Made by a program: the position numbers and the translations under genes. From Streptomyces sp. NBC_01216 (lineage in GTDB: Bacteria; Actinomycetota; Actinomycetes; Streptomycetales; Streptomycetaceae), in contig NZ_CP108677.1 of assembly GCF_035994945.1 (NCBI RefSeq), positions 620,001 to 684,000 of the forward strand: a stretch of 64,000 bases of DNA, given 5' to 3'. The notes beneath the pieces are model-generated. The model was not told the DNA's origin. It searched no databases and saw only the letters and a list, made by a program, of their open reading frames with translations. Positions 8,894 to 16,573 of the stretch are shown here, one piece after another. How positions within the stretch are numbered: position 1 is the first letter of the stretch; every line of letters begins with the position of its first letter.

Positions 8894-9541
8894 GTGACCG
8901 CTCACATCGTCGGCGAGGTAATGACCAGGGACGTCGTCCAGGCCCGCCGAACGACACCGTTCAAGGAGGTCGTGCGGTTGCTCGACCACCACCGGATCAG
9001 CGGACTGCCGGTGGTCGACGCCGACGACAAGGTCCTCGGCGTCCTGTCCTCCAGTGACCTGGTGCGTTGCCAGGCGCACCGGGACGGCCCCGCTCCGTCG
9101 CCCGCCGTGACGGCGGGCGACGTGATGTCGAGCCCCGCCATCACCGTGCACCCCGAACAGACCGTGCCGGACGCCGCCCGGCTGATGGAGCGCCGCGGCG
9201 TCGAGCGGCTGCCCGTGGTCGACGAGGCCGATCGTCTCATCGGCATCGCCACCCGTCGCGACCTGCTGCGGGTCTTCCTGCGGGCGGACGACGACATCCG
9301 CCGCCAGGTGACCGAGGAGGTCGTCGTCGCCGCGCTGAACCTGCCGTCCGACGCTGTCCGCGTCTCTGTCCGCGACGGCGTCGTCACCCTCGATGGCCGG
9401 GTGGAAGCGCGGAGTCAGGTGCCGGAGCTCGTTCACGCCGTCTGGCGCCTCGATGGTGTGGTCGGCGTGGTGAACGGACTGCGCTTCCGCATCGACGACC
9501 GCGAGGCGCCCATCCCGTCCCACCGGACCGGGAGCCCGTGA
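8894..9541 (+). CDS. CBS-pair and BON domain protein
   Basis: The 215-residue protein has two CBS motifs (about residues 7-60 and 74-130), with the repeated patterns ISGLPVVDADDKVLGVLSSSDL and VERLPVVDEADRLIGIATRRDL. A BON domain follows at about residues 145-200 (VRVSVRDGVVTLDGRVEARSQ, ending near a VWRLDGVVGVVNGL segment). CBS pairs bind adenine nucleotides and report energy state; BON domains bind phospholipid or partners. Proteins with this exact order are common in actinobacterial DevR-type stress islands. GTG 8894 has AAGGAG seven bases upstream and follows the 8585 gene by 12 bases, so an operon is likely. Confidence 0.88.
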   Translation: MTAHIVGEVMTRDVVQARRTTPFKEVVRLLDHHRISGLPVVDADDKVLGVLSSSDLVRCQAHRDGPAPSPAVTAGDVMSSPAITVHPEQTVPDAARLMERRGVERLPVVDEADRLIGIATRRDLLRVFLRADDDIRRQVTEEVVVAALNLPSDAVRVSVRDGVVTLDGRVEARSQVPELVHAVWRLDGVVGVVNGLRFRIDDREAPIPSHRTGSP

Positions 9542-9549
9542 GCGCAGCG

Positions 9550-9693
9550 GCCGGCGCTGCCGTGCGGCGGCTCGATCGGGCCGTAGTACACCGTCTGGTA
9601 GCCGCTGCCCTGGATCGACCAGTAGGGGAAGGCCATGGCGAGTGCGGCCACGGTGGCGTCCCGGAGCAGTCGGCCGAGAGTGAGGCCGTCCCG
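9550..9693 (-). other. Possible protein-coding remnant
   Basis: In one frame this stretch reads LGRLLRDATVAALAMAFPYW and then SIQGSGYQTVYYGPIEPP, which looks more protein-like than its surroundings: a hydrophobic helix followed by an aromatic-rich tail. No start codon with a ribosome binding site and no recognisable family were found. It may be the C-terminal relic of a membrane protein. The remaining 9694-10100 sequence holds no convincing gene. Confidence 0.25.
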
Positions 9694-10023
9694 GCCACGG
9701 ACACGGCGTCCGGGGCGCCGCGTGAACGGCAGGCGCATCGGCCATGTCGGGCGCGGGCGCGACATCCGCGGCGTCGCTCGCCGCGAGCGCCACTCGCGAC
9801 CCCGCCGGACGCGAAGGCGAAGCCGGCCCCACGGCGATCGCATGGCGGCGTTCCCCGGCGTGCGGTGATCCGGCGGCCTCCCGAACGGACCGACCGCACC
9901 TGGGCGGGGCCCCGGTCAGCGTGGATCGCGGCGCGGTACGGGGATCATCGCGAACGGTCCCGCGGCGCGAAGGTTCCCCCGGCGGGCGGGACGGCCGCGA
10001 GGTCGTGTGCCGGGGAGGGTCAC

Positions 10024-10066
10024 GGTGCGCCGCACCCGGCTGCCGGGCTTCGGGTTGCGGCGCACC
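10024..10066 (-). terminator. Hairpin terminator after the PRC-barrel operon
   Basis: GGTGCGCCGCA and TGCGGCGCACC form 11-bp arms, with CACG/CGTG extending the stem past one bulged base. The hairpin lies 35 bp beyond the stop of the PRC-barrel gene at 10101. No T-run follows, as is usual in Streptomyces. Confidence 0.6.
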
Positions 10067-10100
10067 CGTGCGGGGCGCGGGGATGGGGCCGGGTGCGGGG

Positions 10101-10532
10101 TCAGGGGGCGGCGATGACGACGGCGTAGGTGCCCGCCCCGAGGAGGCTCTCCCCCGGGTACTCCTGGCCACCGGCGATGAGCCGGTCGACCCGTCCGGTC
10201 GTCTCGTCGAAGTCGATGTCGTCGAGCGTGCCGAGAACCTGCCCCGTTTCGGTCAGGAGCCGCTTGCCGAGGGGATCGAGGCGCTTGTCCGCCAGTGCCT
10301 CCGAAACGTCCTCACCACTCTGGATCCTGTCGGCCGAGCGCACGGTGACCGCGTCGGGCCCGAAGGACTGGACGCGGTCCCACGCGATCGCGGTGCCCGG
10401 TCCGCGCATCTTGAGCCGGAGGCCGGCCACGCGGGCGGGCGAGGGGGCGACGGCGAAGCCGGCGATGGTGGCGATCGTCTCGGCCGTGGCGAGACTGACG
10501 ACTCCGCGTCCCGCGGCCTCGCTGAACAGCAT
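10101..10532 (-). CDS. PRC-barrel domain protein
   Basis: The 143-residue product reads as two PRC-barrel-like halves: FSEAAGRGVVSLATAETIAT in the first, and an LGKRLLTETGQVLGTLDDID repeat with FDETTGRVDRL in the second. PRC-barrel proteins are small beta-barrel modules associated with photosynthetic reaction centres, RNA processing and, in actinomycetes, stress or envelope functions of unknown detail. The ATG at 10532 shares its A with the TGA of the upstream PRC-barrel gene (TGATG), indicating translational coupling; GAGGAG is five bases upstream. The GTG at 10535 is too close to that site. The pair probably arose by duplication. Confidence 0.78.
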   Translation of the reverse strand: MLFSEAAGRGVVSLATAETIATIAGFAVAPSPARVAGLRLKMRGPGTAIAWDRVQSFGPDAVTVRSADRIQSGEDVSEALADKRLDPLGKRLLTETGQVLGTLDDIDFDETTGRVDRLIAGGQEYPGESLLGAGTYAVVIAAP

Positions 10533-11089
10533 CACTTCTCCTCTTCCAGTCGCGCCCGCAGCCCGTGCGACGCCTCGGCGAATCCCGTGAGATCACCGGC
10601 GGTGAACTCGGCGGTGGCATCGGGCACCACGACCATCTCGCCCGAGACGGCCACCGGCTTGGCCACCGGAAGCAGCACCCGGTGTCCCTCGGTGGCGGAC
10701 TCGACGTCGTAGCCGACCACGACCGGCTTGCGTCCTGATGCGATGACGACGTCGACGATCCTGCCCAGGTCGGTGCCGCCCTCGGTCATCATGCGGGCAC
10801 CCAGCACATTGCCGCCGGTCGAGCGCGCGTCCTTGGCGGCCTGGTCGTCGTCGGCGAGCGCGTCCTCGTTGCGGATCATCACGGCGTCGGGCCCCAGTGC
10901 GTGCACACGGTTCCAGAGCAGGGCCCGTCCGAGCGGGCCTGACAACAGGCCGCGACCGCTCAGGGTGAAGCAGCGCACGCTGCCGGTGGAGGAGTCGAAG
11001 ACGATGTCCTTGATCTGGGCGACGTCCTGGCCGCCGAGTGTCACCACCGGCAGTTTCGCGATCTCGGCCGCTCGCACGTATCCGGTCAT
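10532..11089 (-). CDS. PRC-barrel domain protein
   Basis: The 185-residue product begins TGYVRAAEIAKLPVVTLGG, typical of actinobacterial PRC-barrel proteins. A first barrel segment (DVAQIKDIVFDSSTGSVRCF) is followed by a second (GARMMTEGGTDLGRIVDVVI) and an acidic tail. ATG 11089 lies inside a longer frame, but AAGGGG sits just upstream and the start overlaps the stop of the small membrane gene by ATGA. The three genes from 11232 down to 10101 therefore form a tightly coupled operon. Substrate and mechanism are unknown. Confidence 0.82.
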   Translation of the reverse strand: MTGYVRAAEIAKLPVVTLGGQDVAQIKDIVFDSSTGSVRCFTLSGRGLLSGPLGRALLWNRVHALGPDAVMIRNEDALADDDQAAKDARSTGGNVLGARMMTEGGTDLGRIVDVVIASGRKPVVVGYDVESATEGHRVLLPVAKPVAVSGEMVVVPDATAEFTAGDLTGFAEASHGLRARLEEEK

Positions 11090-11232
11090 GAGCGCGACCC
11101 CTTGCCCCGGCGCGGGCGCCTGCCGCCCGCGATGACTCCGCCCGTGCGGCGACGTGCCTGCACAGCGAGGGCGGACGCCGTCAGTACGACGACCACCGCC
11201 ACGGCGACGATCAGCCAGATCCACCAGTCCAT
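11086..11232 (-). CDS. Small single-pass membrane protein, 48 residues
   Basis: This short gene encodes MDWWIWLIVAVAVVVVLTAS at its N-terminus: a Trp-rich membrane-surface start and one transmembrane helix. A strongly basic tail (QARRRTGG through RRPRRGKGSRS) follows and should face the cytoplasm. GGGAGG lies eight bases before the ATG, and the TGA overlaps the next ATG by four bases (ATGA), so it is the first gene of the PRC-barrel operon. Third-position GC is very high, supporting real coding. It may tether or recruit the PRC-barrel proteins to the membrane; that is inference. No family name is recognised. Confidence 0.7.
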   Translation of the reverse strand: MDWWIWLIVAVAVVVVLTASALAVQARRRTGGVIAGGRRPRRGKGSRS

Positions 11233-11480
11233 GCGCGGAACCTCCCGGTGCCTTCGGTGTTCCCTGTCCAGGCCCTGATGTCAGTATCCGCCGGAAGCGC
11301 CGACGACGGCACCTCGGCCGACGGCCGGCCTCGGAGCGCCGTGGGGAAGTGGACGGGACGGCCCGATGACCACCCGGCCCGCTTCCGCGCCCGCGCGGTC
11401 GACGAGCCGGGCGCGGAATTCTGCGTACCGTGGCATGAGGAGGACGTACGAGCGGTTCCGTCGGGTGTGAGGAGCAGGCC

Positions 11481-11594
11481 ATGGTGCGGGCTGACCGGGA
11501 CGGCACGGTGATCACGGCGGCGGGCCACGGGGGGCGGGCCCGCGGAGTGACCACGGAGGGGGGCCGGTGCGGCCGGCCGGTGGGCGGCCGGTGA
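11481..11594 (+). CDS. Candidate 37-residue upstream ORF coupled to the SRPBCC gene
   Basis: ATG 11481 has a strong GAGGAG site six bases upstream, third-position GC of about 95%, and a TGA that overlaps the GTG at 11591 by four bases (GTGA). The Gly/Arg-rich product has no recognisable family. It could be a small protein or a leader whose translation couples to the downstream gene. If the downstream start were GTG 11567 instead, the two frames would overlap by 28 bases. Confidence 0.4.
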   Translation: MVRADRDGTVITAAGHGGRARGVTTEGGRCGRPVGGR

Positions 11595-12166
11595 CCCGCC
11601 GGCTGATCCGGGCCGCCGTCTTGACCGCCGGGGCGGCGGCGACCGCCGTCGGGGGCTACGCCGGGCTGGTCGGCGGCGCGCTTCCCGTCGACATCGGGCT
11701 GGGCCGGCGGGTGCGGCGGCTGGGTCCGCGGACGGTGGACATCCGCGCACCTCGGGAGCTCGTGTTCGAGGTGATCGCGCAGCCGTATCTGGGGCGGGCG
11801 ACGCGGGCGACGCGGGAGAAGGTCCGGGTGCTCGAACGCGGCGCCGACATGGTGCTGGCCGCCCACACCACCCCGCTGCACGGCGGCCGGTTCACGGCGG
11901 TCACGGTGGAGACGGTGCGCTTCACGCGGCCCCGGCGGGTCGACTTCCGCCTGGTGCGCGGCCCCGTTCCGTATGTCGTCGAGACGTTCACCCTGACCGA
12001 ACGGGAGACGGGCACCCGCCTGGTCTACCAAGGGGAGATGGGCACGGACCTGTGGGCGGTCGGAGCCTGGTGGGGGGCGGTGGTGGCGCGCCGCTGGGAG
12101 CAGACCGTCGCCGCCTCGCTCACCACGCTCGGGGTGGAGGCCGAACGCCGCGCGGGCCCGCCGTGA
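11591..12166 (+). CDS. SRPBCC-family protein with an N-terminal membrane segment
   Basis: The 191-residue product starts VTRRLIRAAVLTAGAAATAV, a basic then hydrophobic stretch that acts as a signal anchor. It is followed by an SRPBCC (START/polyketide-cyclase-like) fold: DIRAPRELVFEVIAQPYLG, a central ERGADMVLAAHT strand, a PVPYVVETFTLTERETGTRL strand pair and a long C-terminal helix VGAWWGAVVARRWEQTVAAS. These proteins bind lipids or other hydrophobic ligands. Two GTG starts are possible: 11567, with GGAGG seven bases upstream, and 11591, which overlaps the stop of the preceding short ORF. The latter gives a cleaner signal anchor. Confidence 0.75.
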   Translation: MTRRLIRAAVLTAGAAATAVGGYAGLVGGALPVDIGLGRRVRRLGPRTVDIRAPRELVFEVIAQPYLGRATRATREKVRVLERGADMVLAAHTTPLHGGRFTAVTVETVRFTRPRRVDFRLVRGPVPYVVETFTLTERETGTRLVYQGEMGTDLWAVGAWWGAVVARRWEQTVAASLTTLGVEAERRAGPP

Positions 12167-12358
12167 GCAAGCGGTTCACCCGTCCGGTGAGCACGCCCGG
12201 CACCGGGCGTGGCGAGGACAGCCCGCTCGCGCGCAGGCGCCCCGAAGGTCGGCCGGCGCGGGTGCTCCCGTCGCCGACCGTCGTGTCGTCGGCCGGAACG
12301 GGGGCGACGGAGAACGCGGACCGGTCGAGAAGAGGCGCGGTGGAGGAGAGGAGTCCCC

Positions 12359-13957
12359 ATGACGCAGGCGCCCGTGCCACGGCGAAAGACGGACCGGGAC
12401 GAGGTGTTCGTGGAGTTCACCAGGTCGATCTGCCCGATCTGCAAGGTGCCCGTGGACGCCCAGGTCAACATCCGCGCCAACAAGGTGTACCTGCGCAAAC
12501 GCTGCCGTGACCACGGCGGGTTCGAGGCCCTGGTCTACGGGGACGCGGAGGAGTACCTGTCGTCGGCGCGGTTCAACAAGCCGGGCACGCTGCCGCTGGT
12601 CTTCCAGACGGAGGTGCGGGACGGCTGTCCCTCGGACTGCGGGCTGTGTCCGGAGCACAAGCAGCACGCCTGTCTGGGAATCGTCGAGGTGAACACCGGC
12701 TGCAACCTGGACTGTCCCGTCTGCTTCGCCGACTCCGGCCACCAGCCGGACGGCTATTCGATCACCCCCAAACAGTGCGCGTCGATGCTCGACGCCTTCG
12801 TGGAGTCGGAGGGCGAGGCGGAGGTGGTGATGTTCTCCGGCGGGGAGCCCACCATCCACCGGCACATCCTCGACTTCGTCGACCTGGCGCAGGCCCGCCC
12901 CATCCGCAACGTCACCCTGAACACCAACGGCATCCGCCTGGCCACGGACCGGGCCTTCGTCGCCGCGCTCGGCGAGCGCAACCGGGTGCCGGGTCGGTCG
13001 CTCACCGTGTACCTGCAGTTCGACGGCTTCGAGGAACGCACCCATCGCCTGATCCGGGGCCGTGACCTGCGCGCGTTCAAGCAGCGGGCGCTGGACCACT
13101 GCGCCGAGGCCGGGCTGACCGTCACCCTGGTCGCCGCCGTCGAAAGGGGTCTGAACGAGCACGAACTCGGCGCGATCATCGAGTACGGCATCGAGCACCC
13201 CGCCGTGCGCTCCGTGGCCTTTCAGCCCGTCACCCACTCCGGCCGGCACGTCGCCTTCGATCCCCTGGACAGGCTCACCAACCCCGACGTCATCCGGCTG
13301 ATCAACGCGCAGCGGCCGGAGTGGTTCCGGGACGGCGACTTCTTCCCCGTGCCGTGCTGTTTCCCGACCTGTCGGTCCGTCACCTACCTCCTGGTGGACG
13401 GTGAACCGGGCGACCGCACGGTCCTGCCGATCCCGAGGCTGCTCGATATCGAGGACCACTTGGACTACGTCACCAACCGCGTCCTTCCCGACCCCGGGGT
13501 GCGCGAGGCGCTGGAGAAGCTGTGGTCGGCCTCCGCCTCGATGGGAGCGGCCACGACACAGGACCGGCTCCGGGCGACCGCGGAGGCGCTGGACTGCGGC
13601 GGCAACGCCTCGGGGTGCGGAGGTTCCGGAGGCGCCTGTGGCATCGATCTCCCCGAAGCCGTGGCGCAGTTGAGCGAGAAGGCGTTCATGATCGTCGTGC
13701 AGGACTTCCAGGACCCTTACACCCTCAACGTCAAACAGCTGATGAAGTGCTGCGTCGAGGAGATCACCCCCGACGGGCGGCTCATCCCGTTCTGCGCCTA
13801 CAACTCGGTCGGATACCGGGAGCAGGTCCGTGCCCGGATGTCCGGCGTGCCGGTCGCGGACGTCGTGCCGAACGCGCTGCCGCTCGTGGGGCGGCTGGCC
13901 GACACCCCTTACGGCTCGAAGACGTCGCGCGGCGAGAGTGACGGGCGGCACCCGTGA
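12359..13957 (+). CDS. Radical SAM protein, MJ0619/tetraether-synthase-like
   Basis: The 532-residue protein has an N-terminal zinc-ribbon-like part (Cys25-x2-Cys28, Cys49, His52), a cysteine cluster CPSDCGLCPEH at 90-100, and then the radical SAM motif CNLDCPVC (Cys115, Cys119, Cys122) with FSGGEPTIH following. The C-terminal half adds more cysteines: VPCCFPTCRS, a Gly/Cys-rich loop CGGNASGCGGSGGACG, and KCCVEEITPDGRLIPFCAYN. This layout is that of the MJ0619 group, which includes the archaeal tetraether lipid synthase Tes and pterin methyltransferases. ATG 12359 has GAGGAG upstream. The four-base overlap with the methyltransferase gene implies a joint pathway. Substrate is unknown. Confidence 0.85.
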   Translation: MTQAPVPRRKTDRDEVFVEFTRSICPICKVPVDAQVNIRANKVYLRKRCRDHGGFEALVYGDAEEYLSSARFNKPGTLPLVFQTEVRDGCPSDCGLCPEHKQHACLGIVEVNTGCNLDCPVCFADSGHQPDGYSITPKQCASMLDAFVESEGEAEVVMFSGGEPTIHRHILDFVDLAQARPIRNVTLNTNGIRLATDRAFVAALGERNRVPGRSLTVYLQFDGFEERTHRLIRGRDLRAFKQRALDHCAEAGLTVTLVAAVERGLNEHELGAIIEYGIEHPAVRSVAFQPVTHSGRHVAFDPLDRLTNPDVIRLINAQRPEWFRDGDFFPVPCCFPTCRSVTYLLVDGEPGDRTVLPIPRLLDIEDHLDYVTNRVLPDPGVREALEKLWSASASMGAATTQDRLRATAEALDCGGNASGCGGSGGACGIDLPEAVAQLSEKAFMIVVQDFQDPYTLNVKQLMKCCVEEITPDGRLIPFCAYNSVGYREQVRARMSGVPVADVVPNALPLVGRLADTPYGSKTSRGESDGRHP

Positions 13958-14931
13958 ACGAGGAGGAGATCAAGAGCTGTTGCGCCGACGCCTACGCGAA
14001 GGACGTGGTCGCGCTGCTGCTCGGCGAGTCCTACCACCCCGGTGGCACCCGCCTGACACTGCGCCTCGCCGATCGTCTCGGGCTCGCCCCGGGCATGCGG
14101 GTCCTCGATGTCGCCTCGGGTCGCGGCACCACCGCGCTCCTGCTCGCCGACCGCTACCAGGTGCGCGCGGACGGCGTCGACTACGCGCCCACCGGCGTCG
14201 CTCTCGCCCGGGAGGCGGCCGAGGCAGCCGGGCTCGCCGACCGGGTCTCCTTCACGACCGGCGACGCCGAACGGCTGCCCTACGGGGACGCGGTGTTCGA
14301 CGCCGTGGTGTGCGAGTGTTCCCTGTGCGTCTTCCCGGACAAGGCACGAGCCGCCGGCGAGTTCGCGCGCGTACTGAAACCCGGTGGCAGGGTCGGCGTC
14401 ACCGATGTCATCGCCCGGCCCGACCGGCTGCCGCCCGAACTGCGTGGCCTGGGCGCCCGTATCGCCTGCGTCGCCGACGCCCGTCCGCAGTCCGCGTACA
14501 CGGCCATCCTGGCCGCCGCGGGGCTGCGCACGGTCGCGACCGAACGTCATGACCGGGCGATGGTCCGCTTGATCGACCAGATCGAGGCGCGCCTGGCTCT
14601 GGTGCGCCGCACCGCACCGACGCGTCTCGCCGCGTCGGGCGTGGACCCGGCCTCGGCCCGGGACGTACTGGACGCGGCGCGCGCCGCCGTCGCGGGCGGC
14701 GACCTCGGCTACCTCCTGCTGACCGCCGTACGGCCGGCCCGGCCCGCCACGACCGCCGGAGCGAGGCCCCCGGATGGCGGGGCGCTTCGTTCGTGTGAGG
14801 GCGGCGGGGGCACGCCGGCCCGGCCGCCTGACGGCCCGGAGGGGGCTTCGCCACTCCGACAGTGCGGACCGGCACGCGGTACGCCCCCGCTCCGGCCCCA
14901 GGAAACCTCACCCCCGGGCCGGGGGCCGTGA
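13954..14931 (+). CDS. ArsM-like SAM-dependent methyltransferase
   Basis: The first 260 residues form a class I methyltransferase: N-terminal EIKSCCADAYAKD with paired Cys9-Cys10, a LLGESYHPGGTRLTLRLAD segment, SAM motif I VLDVASGRGTTALLLA, acidic motif DGVDYAP, and VVCECSLCVFPDKARAAGEF, which resembles arsenite methyltransferases in the cysteines near motif IV. After about residue 262 the sequence becomes a Pro/Gly/Arg-rich tail of about 60 residues with no fold, possibly read-through after loss of the original stop. GTG 13954 overlaps the radical SAM stop by four bases (GTGA). Arsenic as substrate is not proven; the pairing suggests a product of the radical SAM enzyme. Confidence 0.82.
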   Translation: MNEEEIKSCCADAYAKDVVALLLGESYHPGGTRLTLRLADRLGLAPGMRVLDVASGRGTTALLLADRYQVRADGVDYAPTGVALAREAAEAAGLADRVSFTTGDAERLPYGDAVFDAVVCECSLCVFPDKARAAGEFARVLKPGGRVGVTDVIARPDRLPPELRGLGARIACVADARPQSAYTAILAAAGLRTVATERHDRAMVRLIDQIEARLALVRRTAPTRLAASGVDPASARDVLDAARAAVAGGDLGYLLLTAVRPARPATTAGARPPDGGALRSCEGGGGTPARPPDGPEGASPLRQCGPARGTPPLRPQETSPPGRGP

Positions 14932-14946
14932 CCGGGGCCCCGTGCT

Positions 14947-14967
14947 CAGGTCCTCGGCCGGGACCTG
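14947..14967. terminator. Hairpin after the radical SAM-methyltransferase operon
   Basis: CAGGTCC and GGACCTG are perfect 7-bp arms around a 7-base loop, 16 bp beyond the methyltransferase stop. A GC-rich repeat block follows to 15070. Confidence 0.45.
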
Positions 14968-15009
14968 GGCCCTGATGTGCGGCCCGGGGGCCTGAGCCCG
15001 GCGTCGAAT

Positions 15010-15070
15010 CCGGGTGTCCGGGGTCAGGGTCCGGGCCCGGAACCCCGGGGCCCCGGGTCAGGGCCCGGAG
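15010..15070. repeat. GC-rich imperfect direct and inverted repeats between convergent genes
   Basis: Two copies of GGGTCAGGG(T/C)CCGG lie at 15021-15034 and 15055-15068, separated by overlapping CCGGG/CCCGG palindromes. The block sits between convergent genes and may act as a bidirectional terminator. Confidence 0.45.
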
Positions 15071-15093
15071 TCACGCCTCGGGCCGCTCGCCGA

Positions 15094-16251
15094 TCAGGCG
15101 GTGTGCAAGGTGAGGCCGTATCGCCGGAGGATCTCGTTGATCGGCTGGAACCACGTCTCGCCCCCGGATGAGCAGTTGCCCCAGCCACCGGAGGTGACAC
15201 CCTGCGCCTGGTCTCCACTGATGAACGCGCCGCCGGAGTCACCGCCTTCCGCGCAGACGCTGGTCTTCGTCATCTGGTGGACGGCGCCCTGGCTGTAGTT
15301 GACGGTCTGGTTCTTGGCCAGGACGGTGCCGCAGTGCCAGTGGGTCGTGGAGCCGGAGCGGCAGATCGACGCGCCCACGGGGGCCTCGGCCGAGCCACGG
15401 ACCAGTCGGTCGGAGACGGTTCCCCAGCCGAGCACCACCGGCACCGTCCACCAGCCACTGTGGATGCCGACATACGCGTAGTCGTCACCGGGGAACGAGG
15501 AGCCCTGGAACGTGCCCATGGCGGACCCGTCCCAGCCGCGCACCGCCGCCCCGGCCCGACCGCAGTGCCCGGCGGTGACGAAGCCGCCGTACACCGAGAA
15601 GCCGATCGAGCAGCGGACGTTGCCGGTGTAGTACGGGTCTCCGCCGACGGTGCCCGCCGCGTAGGTACGAGGTGCGGCGGCCGTCTCGGTGACGGCCACG
15701 GGCCCGGTACGACGAGCCTGTTCCACGAAGGCGCGCACCGCGGGCGCGGCGCGGTCGGCGCGCACCACGGTGACCACGAGGCTGTTGGCCTTGGGGTCGA
15801 CATGCCAGCCGGTCACTCCGGCCGGGGCGGGAACGGCGTCCAGGCGCGACTTGGCCCGGTCGAGCGCGGCGGCGCTGTGGCGGACGATCCGGGTGTCGGC
15901 ACCCAGCGCACGGACCTCGGGCTCCTCGGACCGGTCGGTCAGGGCGACGACCAGCCGCCCCGTGGACGGCTCGAACCACGAGCCGCCGTAGGTGCCTCCG
16001 GCGACCCGCCGCGCGTCGGCCTCGACTTCCGCGGCGTGCCTCTCGGCACGTAACCGCTCTTCCGCCTGGCGCGCCGTGAGCCCGAGGTCGTGTCGCATGG
16101 CTTCGAGTAGACCGGCCGAGGCCGCGGGTGGGTCGGCGACGGATGCGGCGGTCGCGACTCCGGCGTGGGTGCCGCCGAGCCCGACGGCGAGCAGCAGGGC
16201 CGCCGACGCGGCCCGCAGAGAGGTGGTGCGCCGAGCGATGGTGCGTTTCAC
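15094..16251 (-). CDS. Secreted streptogrisin-type serine protease (S1 family)
   Basis: The 385-residue preproenzyme has a signal peptide (basic N-terminus, then ASAALLLAVGLGGTHAGVATA), a propeptide of about 170 residues with the alpha-lytic/streptogrisin prodomain pattern (LGLTARQAEERLRAERHA), and a mature chymotrypsin-fold domain. The catalytic triad is visible: His229 in FVTAGHCG, Asp257 in GDDYAYVGI and Ser339 in EGGDSGGAF; six cysteines can form the family disulfides. GTG 16251 is preferred because AGGAGG lies four bases before it, although ATG 16278 is in frame. A large nested operator at 16272-16314 overlaps the promoter region, so LacI-type control is likely. Confidence 0.92.
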   Translation of the reverse strand: MKRTIARRTTSLRAASAALLLAVGLGGTHAGVATAASVADPPAASAGLLEAMRHDLGLTARQAEERLRAERHAAEVEADARRVAGGTYGGSWFEPSTGRLVVALTDRSEEPEVRALGADTRIVRHSAAALDRAKSRLDAVPAPAGVTGWHVDPKANSLVVTVVRADRAAPAVRAFVEQARRTGPVAVTETAAAPRTYAAGTVGGDPYYTGNVRCSIGFSVYGGFVTAGHCGRAGAAVRGWDGSAMGTFQGSSFPGDDYAYVGIHSGWWTVPVVLGWGTVSDRLVRGSAEAPVGASICRSGSTTHWHCGTVLAKNQTVNYSQGAVHQMTKTSVCAEGGDSGGAFISGDQAQGVTSGGWGNCSSGGETWFQPINEILRRYGLTLHTA

Positions 16252-16271
16252 GAGACCTCCTGGTATGGGGA

Positions 16272-16314
16272 CGCACATCTGAGAGCGCTCCCAGAGAGCG
16301 CTCTCAGATGTGCG
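16272..16314. promoter_or_regulatory. Nested double LacI/CebR-type operator upstream of the protease
   Basis: Nineteen-base arms around the 5-base loop CCAGA form a near-perfect 43-bp palindrome. Each arm contains a LacI-type AGAGCGCTC core: TGAGAGCGCTCCCA at 16280-16293 differs from the CebR box TGGGAGCGCTCCCA by one base, and AGAGAGCGCTCTCA at 16293-16306 is the second unit. The element ends 21 bp before the protease start. Confidence 0.7.
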
Positions 16315-16573
16315 GCGTCGGCGGCCACGCTAGCGGTACACGCTTGTCAGGTCCAGACCAAGGAACGACTGCTTCGGCGAACCGGACGGCGACGCGGGGT
16401 GGCGAGGCCGGGCGGAGGTGCCGGCGACAGGGGGTACGGTAAGCACCGGCCGGCTGCACCCGGGCCCCGCCGCCCATCGGCCGGACGGTCTCGGCGTCCT
16501 GCTCGGCTACGGGGTGTGCGGCGGGGTACGCGTCGCGCCGGTGTGTGCGGGGCCGGCCGCGCGGGGGCCGGTC

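Noticed and set aside
8567..10171. Long minus-strand open frame of 534 codons over the CBS-BON gene
   Set aside because: It is antisense to the 8585 and 8894 genes, which have clear domains and ribosome binding sites. Its translation is Pro/Arg/His-rich without domains.
12176..13951. Long minus-strand open frame of 591 codons opposite the radical SAM gene
   Set aside because: The plus-strand product has well-placed cysteine motifs and an overlapping partner gene; the minus frame is a high-GC shadow.
15010..15070. GC-rich repeats as a CRISPR-like or mobile element
   Set aside because: Only two imperfect copies occur, with overlapping palindromes between convergent genes, which better fits a terminator.
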